Part shown: positions 1 through 5,845 of the stretch, in pieces
Layout: each line of letters opens with the position of its first letter
How positions within the stretch are numbered: position 1 is the first letter of the stretch
Origin: JBLHGN01 sp047616325
GTDB lineage: Bacteria; Pseudomonadota; Gammaproteobacteria; Pseudomonadales; Cellvibrionaceae
Assembly (NCBI GenBank): GCA_047616325.1
Contig: JBLHGN010000070.1
Coordinates: 1-13,937 of the forward strand
Reading direction: 5' to 3'
Length of the DNA stretch: 13,937 bases
Notes under the pieces: model-generated
Databases searched by the model: none
The model's input: the letters and a program-made list of their open reading frames with translations, nothing else
Told to the model about the DNA's origin: nothing
Position numbers and translations under genes: made by a program

Positions 1-66
1 TGAAAAAGCGTGGCGCAATGCCGTAAAATCCAAATGCTTTTTTGTTTTTAGTGGTGCTTGGCTCAT
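1..66 (-). CDS. Partial CDS, N-terminus of an unrecognised protein running off the left edge
   Basis: An ATG at 66-64 on the minus strand opens a frame that stays open to the window edge (22 codons, beginning MSQAPLKTKKHLDFTALRHA). Just upstream on that strand is a GGAGA Shine-Dalgarno sequence about 5 bases from the ATG, which supports a real start. The visible residues are basic and have no signal peptide or recognisable motif, so I assign no function. The gene is divergent from galU, and the stretch between the two would hold both promoters. The alternative is a chance open frame: 22 codons is short, and the good ribosome binding site is the main evidence. Confidence 0.45.
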   Translation of the reverse strand, partial: MSQAPLKTKKHLDFTALRHAFS

Positions 67-732
67 GACGTCTCCAAAACGAACGGCTGGATAGTACCAT
101 GGGTTTTTTCGGTCTCGCGTAAGACCTGTAGCGAGCTTTAATCGATGCAATCGTAGGGTGTTTCAAAAAACCTGGATAGTGACGGCAGTGCGGCCCCTGG
201 CTGCCCTTAAGGGTTGAGAGGAGGCGGAGGGTTACCCTGGGACAAAAAGCCGAAAAAGTCCTGTCAAGCTTTATTTGAGCTTTTTAATGCGGAAGATGTT
301 TTAGAAATAGCGCGAAAGGTGTATTTTAAGCTCAGCTGAAGGCCTTGATCTATATGGGGTCTGGGTTGAGCGAGAACTGCTGGCCACGACCATGACTAAA
401 TCCAGTAATTCGGTCGTGCTTTCCCTTTAAGGCTAGTCGAGTATGGTATATTCAACGTCTAAACATGTGTAACTTGCCCATTACGGGGCCTAGCTATGTG
501 GCATTTTGTTGGGGCGAAATATAAGCTTATGCCAGCGGCAGGTATCTTTATTTAATCTGTTCTCACCAAAAACCCTCGAATATTGCCAAAACATTTTTTG
601 GCCGGGCTTTAGTAATGTGCGGGTGAATCACAATTAGGTCTGATAAACGCTAAACTACCGTAAATAAATACTGAAACGTATATTTCGAATACGACACATA
701 TAACTTGAAGCACATAACCCAAGGTGAACCTG
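67..732. other. Long gene-free region between the left partial gene and galU
   Basis: No convincing gene is present over about 665 bases. It contains several short inverted repeats. GGCAG/CTGCC lies at 184-188/201-205, the palindromes CCCTTAAGGG at 204-213 and AGGGTTACCCT at 228-238, CACGACC/GGTCGTG at 385-391/412-418, and GCCAAAA/TTTTGGC at 585-591/596-602. A reading frame from about 211 to 348 is open but has no convincing start. The galU promoter should lie in the right-hand part, but I could not pick convincing -35/-10 boxes; TATATT near 680 and TATAAC near 699 are only weak candidates. The rest may be promoter, untranslated leader or decayed sequence. Confidence 0.5.
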
Positions 733-1557
733 ATGATTACAAAATGCCTTTTCCCTGTGGCTGGCTACGGAACTCGATTTTTACCTGCGACCAAATCAAT
801 GCCCAAAGAAATGCTTCCAATCGTAAACAAGCCGCTGGTGCAGTATGGGGTGGAGGAGGCCATTGCGGCTGGCCTTACCGAGGTGGGTTTTGTTACTGGT
901 AGGGGCAAACGCGCTATAGCAGACCACTTTGACATTAGTTACGAGCTGGAGCACCAGATCGCGGGTACCTCGAAAGAGCGATATTTAGAGTCTATTCGCG
1001 ATGTAATTTCTAAAGGGTCGTTTTCGTATACGCGTCAGGCGGAAATGAGCGGGCTGGGAGATGCAATTCTTAATGGCCGACGATTGGTTGGAAATCAGCC
1101 TTTTGGCGTAGTATTGTCCGATGATTTATGCGTGGCCGAAGAGGGCGTTTTGTCACAAATGGTCAAGCTTTATAAACAATTCCGCTGTAGTATCGTAGCA
1201 GTGCAAGAAGTTGCCGAAGAAGACATTAGCAAATTTGGTGTGATTGGCGGCGAACAGATAAAAGACGGGATTTATCAAGTCAAGCAGATGGTAGAAAAGC
1301 CAGATCCAAAAGATGCACCCAGCAACCTGGCGATTATTGGCCGATATATTTTAACCCCAGATATTTTTGAAATCATCGAAAGTACGCCGCCGGGAAAAAA
1401 TAACGAGGTGCAATTGACCGATGCTTTGATGACTCAGGCCACTGACGGTTGTGTGTTGGCCTATAAGTTTAAAGGTCAGCGTTTTGACTGTGGCAGTGTC
1501 GCGGGATTTGTAGCTGCTACAAATTATGTCTACGAAAATATATACAAGGACGACTAG
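733..1557 (+). CDS. galU: UTP-glucose-1-phosphate uridylyltransferase (UDP-glucose pyrophosphorylase)
   Basis: GalU makes UDP-glucose from UTP and glucose-1-phosphate in the cytoplasm, feeding cell-surface polysaccharide and glycosylation. The 274-residue protein begins MITKCLFPVAGYGTRFLPAT, the canonical nucleotidyltransferase N-terminus with the G-x-G-T-R-x-L-P-x-T-K nucleotide-binding loop at residues 11-21. Other family landmarks are VEEAI near 39, VTGRGKRAI near 54, the VLSDD segment near 130, MVEKP near 190 and the C-terminal FDCGS. I chose ATG 733 over the in-frame GTG at 724. Family members start at this point, and AAGGTG at 721-726 is a good ribosome binding site for 733 that overlaps the GTG. 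A phosphomannomutase gene follows 125 bases downstream on the same strand, so the pair probably serves polysaccharide precursor supply. Length is normal for the family. Confidence 0.96.
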   Translation: MITKCLFPVAGYGTRFLPATKSMPKEMLPIVNKPLVQYGVEEAIAAGLTEVGFVTGRGKRAIADHFDISYELEHQIAGTSKERYLESIRDVISKGSFSYTRQAEMSGLGDAILNGRRLVGNQPFGVVLSDDLCVAEEGVLSQMVKLYKQFRCSIVAVQEVAEEDISKFGVIGGEQIKDGIYQVKQMVEKPDPKDAPSNLAIIGRYILTPDIFEIIESTPPGKNNEVQLTDALMTQATDGCVLAYKFKGQRFDCGSVAGFVAATNYVYENIYKDD

Positions 1558-1614
1558 TCATACACTCTAATCTGCACGAGCCGAAACGCCAAAGTAGCGA
1601 CTCCGGCAATAGTT

Positions 1615-1645
1615 GATTTTAACTGCAGTAGATTTTAACTACTGC
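1615..1645 (+). repeat. Direct repeat plus hairpin between galU and the phosphomannomutase gene
   Basis: GATTTTAACT occurs twice, at 1615-1624 and 1631-1640, with a 16-base period. The second copy lies in a perfect 7-bp hairpin, GCAGTAG (1625-1631), loop ATTTTAA, CTACTGC (1639-1645), followed by TACTTTAATT. It could be a weak intercistronic terminator or processing site. The missing clean T-run makes a strong terminator unlikely. Confidence 0.35.
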
Positions 1646-1682
1646 TACTTTAATTGCGGTATTCGAAGGAACTTATTGACGA

Positions 1683-3053
1683 ATGAAAATAGATATTACG
1701 TGTTTTAAAGCCTACGACATTCGTGGAAGGGTGCCCGAACAATTAAACGAAGATGTTGCCTATCGTGTGGGACGTGCCTTTGTTGATTTTTTAGGTGCAA
1801 AAAAAGTTGTGGTTGGACACGATATAAGGTTAACAAGTGAAAGCCTTAGCGCCGCGCTTATGCGTGGCATAACTGAGGCTGGTGCCGATGTGGTCTATAT
1901 AGGAGAATGTGGAACAGAGGAGGTTTACTTTTCGACCTTTAGTTTGGAAAGTTCGGGTGTCGACGGCGGTATATGTGTAACGGCCAGTCATAATCCTATG
2001 GATTACAATGGCATGAAATTAGTCAGCAAGGGATCGCGCCCCGTTTCGGGTGACAATGGCCTTAATGAGATACGCGCATTGGCTGAAACCGGCGAGTTTA
2101 TGGCTTCCTCATGTATAGGCACTATCGAAAATAAAGATATTCGAGGGCAATATGTGGAACACTTGTTGTCCTACGTAAATCGCGCCAAACTAAAACCGCT
2201 AAAGATTGTTTGCAATGCGGGTAACGGCGGTGCTGGCGCAGTGATTGACACGCTAGAGCCATATTTGCCGTTTAAATTTATTAAGGTGCATCATGAGCCC
2301 GACGGGTCATTTCCCAATGGTATTCCCAACCCATTGTTGCCCGAGCGGCGTCAGGCCACCATTGATGCAGTGAAAGAGCACAATGCCGACTTTGGCGTGG
2401 CCTGGGACGGCGATTTTGATCGCTGCTTTTTCTTCGATGAAACCGGTGATTTTATCGAGGGCTATTACTTAGTGGGCTTGCTCGCCAAATCATTTCTTAT
2501 TAAAGCGCCCGGCTCAAAAATTGTTCATGATCCTCGGCTAACGTGGAATACCATAGATGAAGTTGTTCACGCCGGTGGCATCCCCGTGCAAAGCAAAACC
2601 GGCCACGCTTTTATTAAAGATGTCATGCGCAAGGTTGATGCGATTTACGGTGGAGAGATGAGTGCCCATCACTATTTCAGAGACTTCGCCTATTGCGACA
2701 ATGGCAATATTCCCTGGTTGTTGGTGGCGGAGTTGATGAGTGTTGAGGGAGCTAGCTTATCCTCCATGGTGGCTGAGCGCGTTGCCAAATATCCCTGTAG
2801 TGGCGAAATTAACAGTACCGTCAATAATCCGAAATTAATTATAGATTCAATTCATGGGCACTATAAAGAGCGGGCGCTAGAAATTGAACAGGTAGACGGG
2901 CTTTCGATGGCCTTCGGCAAGTGGCGACTGAATGTGCGTATGTCGAGCACTGAGCCAGTGTTGCGTTTTAATATTGAGTCGCGCGAGGATGTAGCTCTTG
3001 TGGAAGAAAAAACCCGTGAACTGCTGAGTTTGGTTGAAGAGTTCGACGAATAA
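1683..3053 (+). CDS. manB: Phosphomannomutase, CpsG/ManB type
   Basis: The enzyme interconverts mannose-6-phosphate and mannose-1-phosphate, the step before GDP-mannose; some relatives also act on glucose phosphates. The 456 residues equal the usual CpsG length and show all four alpha-D-phosphohexomutase domains. The phosphoserine loop TASHNP is at about 100-105, with the catalytic Ser near 102. The metal-binding loop DGDFDR is near 242-247, the sugar-binding loop GGEMSAHH near 323-330, and the phosphate-binding SSTEP near 420. The N-terminal CFKAYDIRG and the SGDNGL segment are typical of CpsG rather than the longer AlgC form. AAGGA at 1666-1670 sits 12 bases before the ATG, a rather long spacing, but the start matches the family. 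It lies downstream of galU on the same strand and ends at a bidirectional terminator. Choosing between the names manB and cpsG, and excluding phosphoglucomutase side activity, needs biochemistry. Confidence 0.93.
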   Translation: MKIDITCFKAYDIRGRVPEQLNEDVAYRVGRAFVDFLGAKKVVVGHDIRLTSESLSAALMRGITEAGADVVYIGECGTEEVYFSTFSLESSGVDGGICVTASHNPMDYNGMKLVSKGSRPVSGDNGLNEIRALAETGEFMASSCIGTIENKDIRGQYVEHLLSYVNRAKLKPLKIVCNAGNGGAGAVIDTLEPYLPFKFIKVHHEPDGSFPNGIPNPLLPERRQATIDAVKEHNADFGVAWDGDFDRCFFFDETGDFIEGYYLVGLLAKSFLIKAPGSKIVHDPRLTWNTIDEVVHAGGIPVQSKTGHAFIKDVMRKVDAIYGGEMSAHHYFRDFAYCDNGNIPWLLVAELMSVEGASLSSMVAERVAKYPCSGEINSTVNNPKLIIDSIHGHYKERALEIEQVDGLSMAFGKWRLNVRMSSTEPVLRFNIESREDVALVEEKTRELLSLVEEFDE

Positions 3054-3070
3054 AACTATTTTGTGTTAAT

Positions 3071-3097
3071 AAAAAAGGCCCTCATCGGGCCTTTTTT
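3071..3097. terminator. Bidirectional rho-independent terminator between manB and the buf operon
   Basis: A perfect 11-bp inverted repeat, AAAAAAGGCCC (3071-3081), loop TCATC, GGGCCTTTTTT (3087-3097), gives a GC core with a T-run on either strand. It sits 18 bases after the manB stop and 15 bases after the stop of the convergent DoxX-like gene, so it should end both transcripts. Confidence 0.93.
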
Positions 3098-3111
3098 TAC
3101 GATTGTTATAT

Positions 3112-3576
3112 TTACGCTTGGCGTAATATGCTATCTACAGATATTTTACTCGGTCCGTTTTTAAGTAAGTACAGCAGACCGCCGGCCCAAAGAATATGAA
3201 TGGGCCATGCATCCCAATACACGAATATTTGAATTACCATTGTCATTAACAATAAACCTAGTGCACTTAAACGGGTCATAAAGCCTAAAAGCAAACCAAT
3301 AGATAAAAAGAACTCGCCAAAAGTAGCTAGGTAGGCAGCAATCTCCGGTGGTAGAAGGGGTAAATCATATTCGTATTCAAAAATAGCAATGGTGGTGTCG
3401 GTAACTCCCCAAAAAGCAAAATTTTGGTCACCAATAGAAAATCCAGAAATCTTTGTTTGCACCGACTTCCAAAATACAAAAAATAGCGAGGCCCTAATGG
3501 TTAGGGCAACAAGCCATTCTGGTACGATGTCGCTTACTTTTTTGGCATAGCTATTTATGGTAGTTAGTATTTTCAT
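3112..3576 (-). CDS. bufD: DoxX-family inner-membrane protein, last gene of bufferin-type operon (BufD-like)
   Basis: This is a 154-residue DoxX-like membrane protein. Four hydrophobic stretches are visible, near residues 21-37, 79-99, 103-120 and 125-138. An acidic, aromatic extramembrane loop (IFEYEYDLPLLPPE) lies between the first two, and the pattern ATFGEFFLSIGLLLGFMTRL fits the DoxX family. Its ATG overlaps the stop of the preceding DUF2063 gene by 4 bases (ATGA), so translation is very likely coupled. A terminator follows within 15 bases. In bufferin/gig operons a DoxX gene is the usual fourth member; its exact role is not established, with membrane redox chemistry or maturation and export support among the possibilities. 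Membership of this operon is the main functional clue. The symbol follows the naming of that operon type. Confidence 0.85.
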   Translation of the reverse strand: MKILTTINSYAKKVSDIVPEWLVALTIRASLFFVFWKSVQTKISGFSIGDQNFAFWGVTDTTIAIFEYEYDLPLLPPEIAAYLATFGEFFLSIGLLLGFMTRLSALGLLLMTMVIQIFVYWDAWPIHILWAGGLLYLLKNGPSKISVDSILRQA

Positions 3577-4355
3577 GTGTTTGCTCCATGTAAGTTGGCA
3601 GAAAAACCAGAGTTAATCATAAATGAAATAGCCTCCGCTGGGTTAAATTCTTTATCGGCGTGTAGCAGCCCCACTTCCAGAGCATCGGCAAGGGATTCAC
3701 CCTTGCTTAATGCCTGTAAAAAATTAAAAGTACCTTTATCCAGTCGATAAAAATCCACTTGCATCGCAGGTCTAATAGATAAAACGTATTGTGCGAGGTC
3801 TGCATCGACAGTCTCGTCTGTTTGGTGCTCCTCGTGGGCAAGTTGCCACATATCAAAAATTGCATAGTGTGAAGAAAGCATGCGTACAGACGGGATGGGT
3901 TCGATGCCCGCGCGTGTTAATTGTTCGATGCCGAGTTTTGCGAAATAGGACGGTGGAAGTGGAGCGCAATCTTGCGCGTGATAACTTTCATGACGCATAA
4001 GATCGGCTCTGGCCAAATCGGCGAGATAGTCATAGTTTTGCAGAGGGGAAAACGATTCGATAAACGATGGAAATTGTTTGCCGAAAAACACCATGGCTGG
4101 GCTAGATGGTTTTTGGTTTTCTAAAAAAATACGCGCACTTGCTCCAAAAAGCTTCTCCCCTATAGTGATTACAATGGTAGGGTATAAGTCTTTAAGTGCT
4201 TCGGTGAGCGAGTGAAAAGTATTGTTTTTATATATCGCCAAACGCGCCTTAAATTCATCGTCCTCATAACTGCGAGTGATTTTTTTTAGCGCATTGGGCT
4301 CATCATTGTGCCAGACGAAGTCGGCCATTCGACTTTGAAACTCTTTAATCCTCAT
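3573..4355 (-). CDS. bufC: DUF2063 partner protein of the MNIO enzyme (BufC-like)
   Basis: The 260-residue soluble protein carries the DUF2063 pattern in its N-terminal half. RMADFVWHND lies near residue 9, and LAIYKNNTFHSLTEALKDLY near 39-58 is the family's most recognisable motif. ARIFLENQKPSSP near 74-86 and the FPSFIESF segment near 94 follow. In related RiPP pathways this protein binds the DUF692 enzyme and helps it recognise the precursor peptide; that role is established for family members and inferred here. The C-terminal half (SIRPAMQVDFYRLDKGTFNFLQAL, about 193-216) resembles the substrate-binding part of the family. The gene overlaps its upstream neighbour (DUF692) and its downstream neighbour (DoxX) by the ATGA arrangement, which suggests coupled production of enzyme, partner and membrane protein. 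Automatic annotation often calls such proteins putative DNA-binding; nothing in the sequence supports that here. Confidence 0.88.
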   Translation of the reverse strand: MRIKEFQSRMADFVWHNDEPNALKKITRSYEDDEFKARLAIYKNNTFHSLTEALKDLYPTIVITIGEKLFGASARIFLENQKPSSPAMVFFGKQFPSFIESFSPLQNYDYLADLARADLMRHESYHAQDCAPLPPSYFAKLGIEQLTRAGIEPIPSVRMLSSHYAIFDMWQLAHEEHQTDETVDADLAQYVLSIRPAMQVDFYRLDKGTFNFLQALSKGESLADALEVGLLHADKEFNPAEAISFMINSGFSANLHGANT

Positions 4356-5221
4356 TGAGGTTTCGGCGTCCTATTGTTTTGTTCTAGTGCGCCGAACATG
4401 GTTTGATTTGCGCGATCGGCTTCACTCAAAAGTGTGCTCAGGCAAGGAATATTAGTGTCCCACTCGATAAGGGTTGCGACTGCCCTTGGCTCGAGGGTGA
4501 AAAAATATTGATAGAGTTTCCATACGGCGTCTTTTACCTCAGAGCCGTGGTCGTCGATGCAAATATTGAGGGTTTTCGTCAGCGGTTTAACTGTGTAGCC
4601 GGCTAAATGGATTTCGGCTACCTGCCCTTTTGGAAAGGTGTCGATGTACTCGTAAGGGTCGAAGGCATTGTTGTGAGCCGAAACGACGACATTATTTATG
4701 TCCAATAAAATATCACAGCCGCTTATTCGGCTGAGTTCGCGAAAAAACTCGGGTTCACTATAATCACTTGTTTTAAAGTCGATGTAAGTGGATGGGTTTT
4801 CTATAAGAATGGTCCTTCCCAGGCTAGTCTGCGTTTTGTCTATATTTTCAGCGGTTAAAGCGAGGGATTCAAGCGTGTAAGGGAGGGGCAGCAAGTCGTT
4901 CAAATACGAAGCATTCCAGTGGCTCCAGGCCAGATGTTCAGAGACCTGCGCTGGTTGATACCGTTCTATTAACTGTTTTAGGTTTTTTAAATGCTCGTGG
5001 CTTACGCCTTGGGCAGAGCCGAGCGACAATCCTACTCCGTGCATGGAGAGTGGGTAATGTCGGCATATTTCTGTGAGGTAGTGATGAGGTGGTCCCCCCG
5101 CACCCATATAATTTTCGGGGTGCACTTCAAACCATCCAATTGCAGGGTGGTGTTCGAGAATCTCGTTGTAATGTTGGGCTTTTAGGCCGACACCAGCTTG
5201 TAGGGGAAGGGTTCGAGTCAT
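4352..5221 (-). CDS. bufB: DUF692 multinuclear non-heme iron oxidase (MNIO) for peptide modification (BufB-like)
   Basis: This is a 289-residue TIM-barrel protein of the DUF692/MNIO family, which oxidises cysteines of RiPP precursors using an iron cluster and O2. The family signatures run in order: GVGLKAQHY (10-18), WFEVHPENYMG (30-40), MHGVGLSLGS (60-69), SEHLAWS (94-100), ILIENPSTYI (138-147), DILLDINNVVVSAHN (170-184), EIHLAGY (203-209), DDHGSEV (223-229) and IEWDTNIP (252-259). Candidate metal ligands, by family pattern, are H61, H96, E141, D174, H183, H205, D224/H225 and E253; the assignment is inferred. Every signature is intact, so the enzyme should be active. The start at 5221 is forced: no other ATG, GTG or TTG precedes the conserved block in frame before a stop. 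No Shine-Dalgarno sequence is visible; instead an 8-bp hairpin ends 11 bases before the ATG. Methanobactin (MbnB) and TglH enzymes are relatives, but the precursor next door is of the DUF2282 type. Confidence 0.93.
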   Translation of the reverse strand: MTRTLPLQAGVGLKAQHYNEILEHHPAIGWFEVHPENYMGAGGPPHHYLTEICRHYPLSMHGVGLSLGSAQGVSHEHLKNLKQLIERYQPAQVSEHLAWSHWNASYLNDLLPLPYTLESLALTAENIDKTQTSLGRTILIENPSTYIDFKTSDYSEPEFFRELSRISGCDILLDINNVVVSAHNNAFDPYEYIDTFPKGQVAEIHLAGYTVKPLTKTLNICIDDHGSEVKDAVWKLYQYFFTLEPRAVATLIEWDTNIPCLSTLLSEADRANQTMFGALEQNNRTPKPQ

Positions 5222-5232
5222 AGCAAATAAAA

Positions 5233-5253
5233 GTTCGGCGCAGAGCGCCGAAC
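5233..5253 (-). promoter_or_regulatory. Intercistronic hairpin between bufA and bufB (possible attenuator)
   Basis: A perfect 8-bp stem with a 5-base loop, read on the minus strand as GTTCGGCG-CTCTG-CGCCGAAC, is followed by TTTTATTTGCT and then the bufB ATG. A GC-rich stem with a trailing T-rich tract resembles a leaky intrinsic terminator. The stem also occupies the place where a ribosome binding site would be expected. It may lower expression of the modifying genes relative to the precursor or protect the bufA mRNA 3' end. The structure is seen directly; the role is inferred. Confidence 0.7.
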
Positions 5254-5299
5254 AACGTTATATTGATTGTGGGTGGGTTTGTGAGAAAAACCGAATGAT

Positions 5300-5563
5300 T
5301 TACTTTTTTGGTTCTGTGCTGCCGCCAACAATTTTTTCGCAGGTTCCTTTGGCCGCATACATCCATGCATCTTTTTGTGCGTCAGTGGTGCTTGTTCCTG
5401 CGCAGCTAGTGCCAGGGCCCGAAGCGCAGTCATTTTTACCCGCTTTGGCAATGCCATAACACTTTTCCATTTTCTTTCCGGCGTAAACATCGCCTGCACT
5501 CGCCATAAGAACTCCAGCTGCAATTGCACTTGAAAGAGCAAGGGTTTTGGTCATGTTTTTCAT
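5300..5563 (-). CDS. bufA: Secreted DUF2282 bufferin-type RiPP precursor peptide
   Basis: This is an 87-residue precursor. Residues 1-28 form a Sec-type signal peptide: basic N-terminus, hydrophobic core (LALSSAIAAGVLMASAG) and a V-Y-A cleavage site before GKK. The mature part of about 59 residues has exactly four cysteines, C35, C46, C54 and C75, in the DUF2282 motifs KCYGIAKAGKNDCA, SCAG and GTCEKIVGGS. In characterised bufferins some of these cysteines become thiooxazoles that bind copper, giving a periplasmic copper buffer. By analogy the central pair is the likely target and the outer pair may form a disulfide (inference). The start at 5563 has GGAG seven bases upstream; M4 is a less likely start. 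It is the first gene of the operon, 78 bases before bufB, and has its own upstream region. Other annotations for this family are GigP-like or integral membrane protein; the latter reflects only the signal peptide. Confidence 0.93.
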   Translation of the reverse strand: MKNMTKTLALSSAIAAGVLMASAGDVYAGKKMEKCYGIAKAGKNDCASGPGTSCAGTSTTDAQKDAWMYAAKGTCEKIVGGSTEPKK

Positions 5564-5750
5564 CTAAGACTCCGTAGGTTTTTTATGATTTCTAAAGACC
5601 TTAACCGACAACCGGGGAAGTGGTTGGGTTAGGGTTGGGTTAGCGCCAACTTTAACACGCATCGATTATGACGTACGCGAGTGTCAAAAGTTCGATTTTA
5701 ATATCATCCGTGATACTTATGTGATTAGTGAGGTAATCCTAACAGAAATA
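5564..5750 (-). promoter_or_regulatory. bufA upstream control region
   Basis: The region lies between the pgi terminator and bufA, so the buf promoter must be here unless there is readthrough. It holds a perfect TTGACA on the minus strand (5687-5682), but no good -10 at 16-18 bases; CATAAT is only 11 bases away. The tandem 11-bp repeat lies closer to the gene. The lack of a clear sigma-70 pair fits control by an alternative sigma factor or activator, as known for some gig/buf operons, but this is inference. Confidence 0.4.
5622..5643 (-). repeat. Perfect tandem 11-bp direct repeat upstream of bufA
   Basis: GGTTGGGTTAG occurs twice head to tail (5622-5632 and 5633-5643). In the bufA sense it reads CTAACCCAACC twice, ending 59 bases before the start codon. 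A spacing of 11 bases, about one helical turn, would place two protein contacts on the same DNA face, so this could be an activator site. The AACC elements also resemble ECF sigma -35 sequences, with GTCGG about 16-17 bases downstream of one of them. No regulator gene is present in the window to support either reading. Confidence 0.55.
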
Positions 5751-5752
5751 AA

Positions 5753-5772
5753 AAACGCCCGAGAGGGCGTTT
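5753..5772 (-). terminator. Rho-independent terminator downstream of pgi
   Basis: The perfect stem AAACGCCC/GGGCGTTT with a GAGA/TCTC tetraloop is followed on the minus strand by TTTTTTATTTC (counting the last stem bases). It begins 73 bases beyond the pgi stop and separates ispB-pgi transcription from the buf operon. Read on the plus strand the tail is only TTTGGG, so it acts mainly on minus-strand transcripts. Confidence 0.9.
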
Positions 5773-5845
5773 GGGTAATCATATTTTCGGCGTTTAGCCA
5801 GTATTTTAACCAGAGTTGTAGCTAGCGTTGTGGCAAGTACTGTAA

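Noticed and set aside
391..429. Short ATG frame of 12 codons inside the inverted repeat at 385-418
   Set aside because: No ribosome binding site and too short to distinguish from chance.
495..554. 19-codon ATG frame upstream of galU
   Set aside because: No clear ribosome binding site and no recognisable features; chance occurrence is likely.
724..732. GTG start for galU adding three residues
   Set aside because: The GTG lies inside the AAGGTG ribosome binding site of ATG 733, and family members begin at the M-I-x-K-C-L-F-P position.
3573..4355. DNA-binding regulator annotation for the DUF2063 protein
   Set aside because: No helix-turn-helix or other DNA-binding motif is visible, and the operon context points to a peptide-recognition partner.
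5218..5541. 107-residue minus-strand frame overlapping bufA and its downstream gap
   Set aside because: A shifted frame over bufA with no family features; bufA itself has a signal peptide, conserved motifs and a ribosome binding site.
4352..5563. Methanobactin biosynthesis (mbn) locus
   Set aside because: The DUF692 enzyme is related to MbnB, but the precursor is a long DUF2282 peptide with a signal sequence, and the partner is DUF2063 plus DoxX, which fits buf/gig instead.
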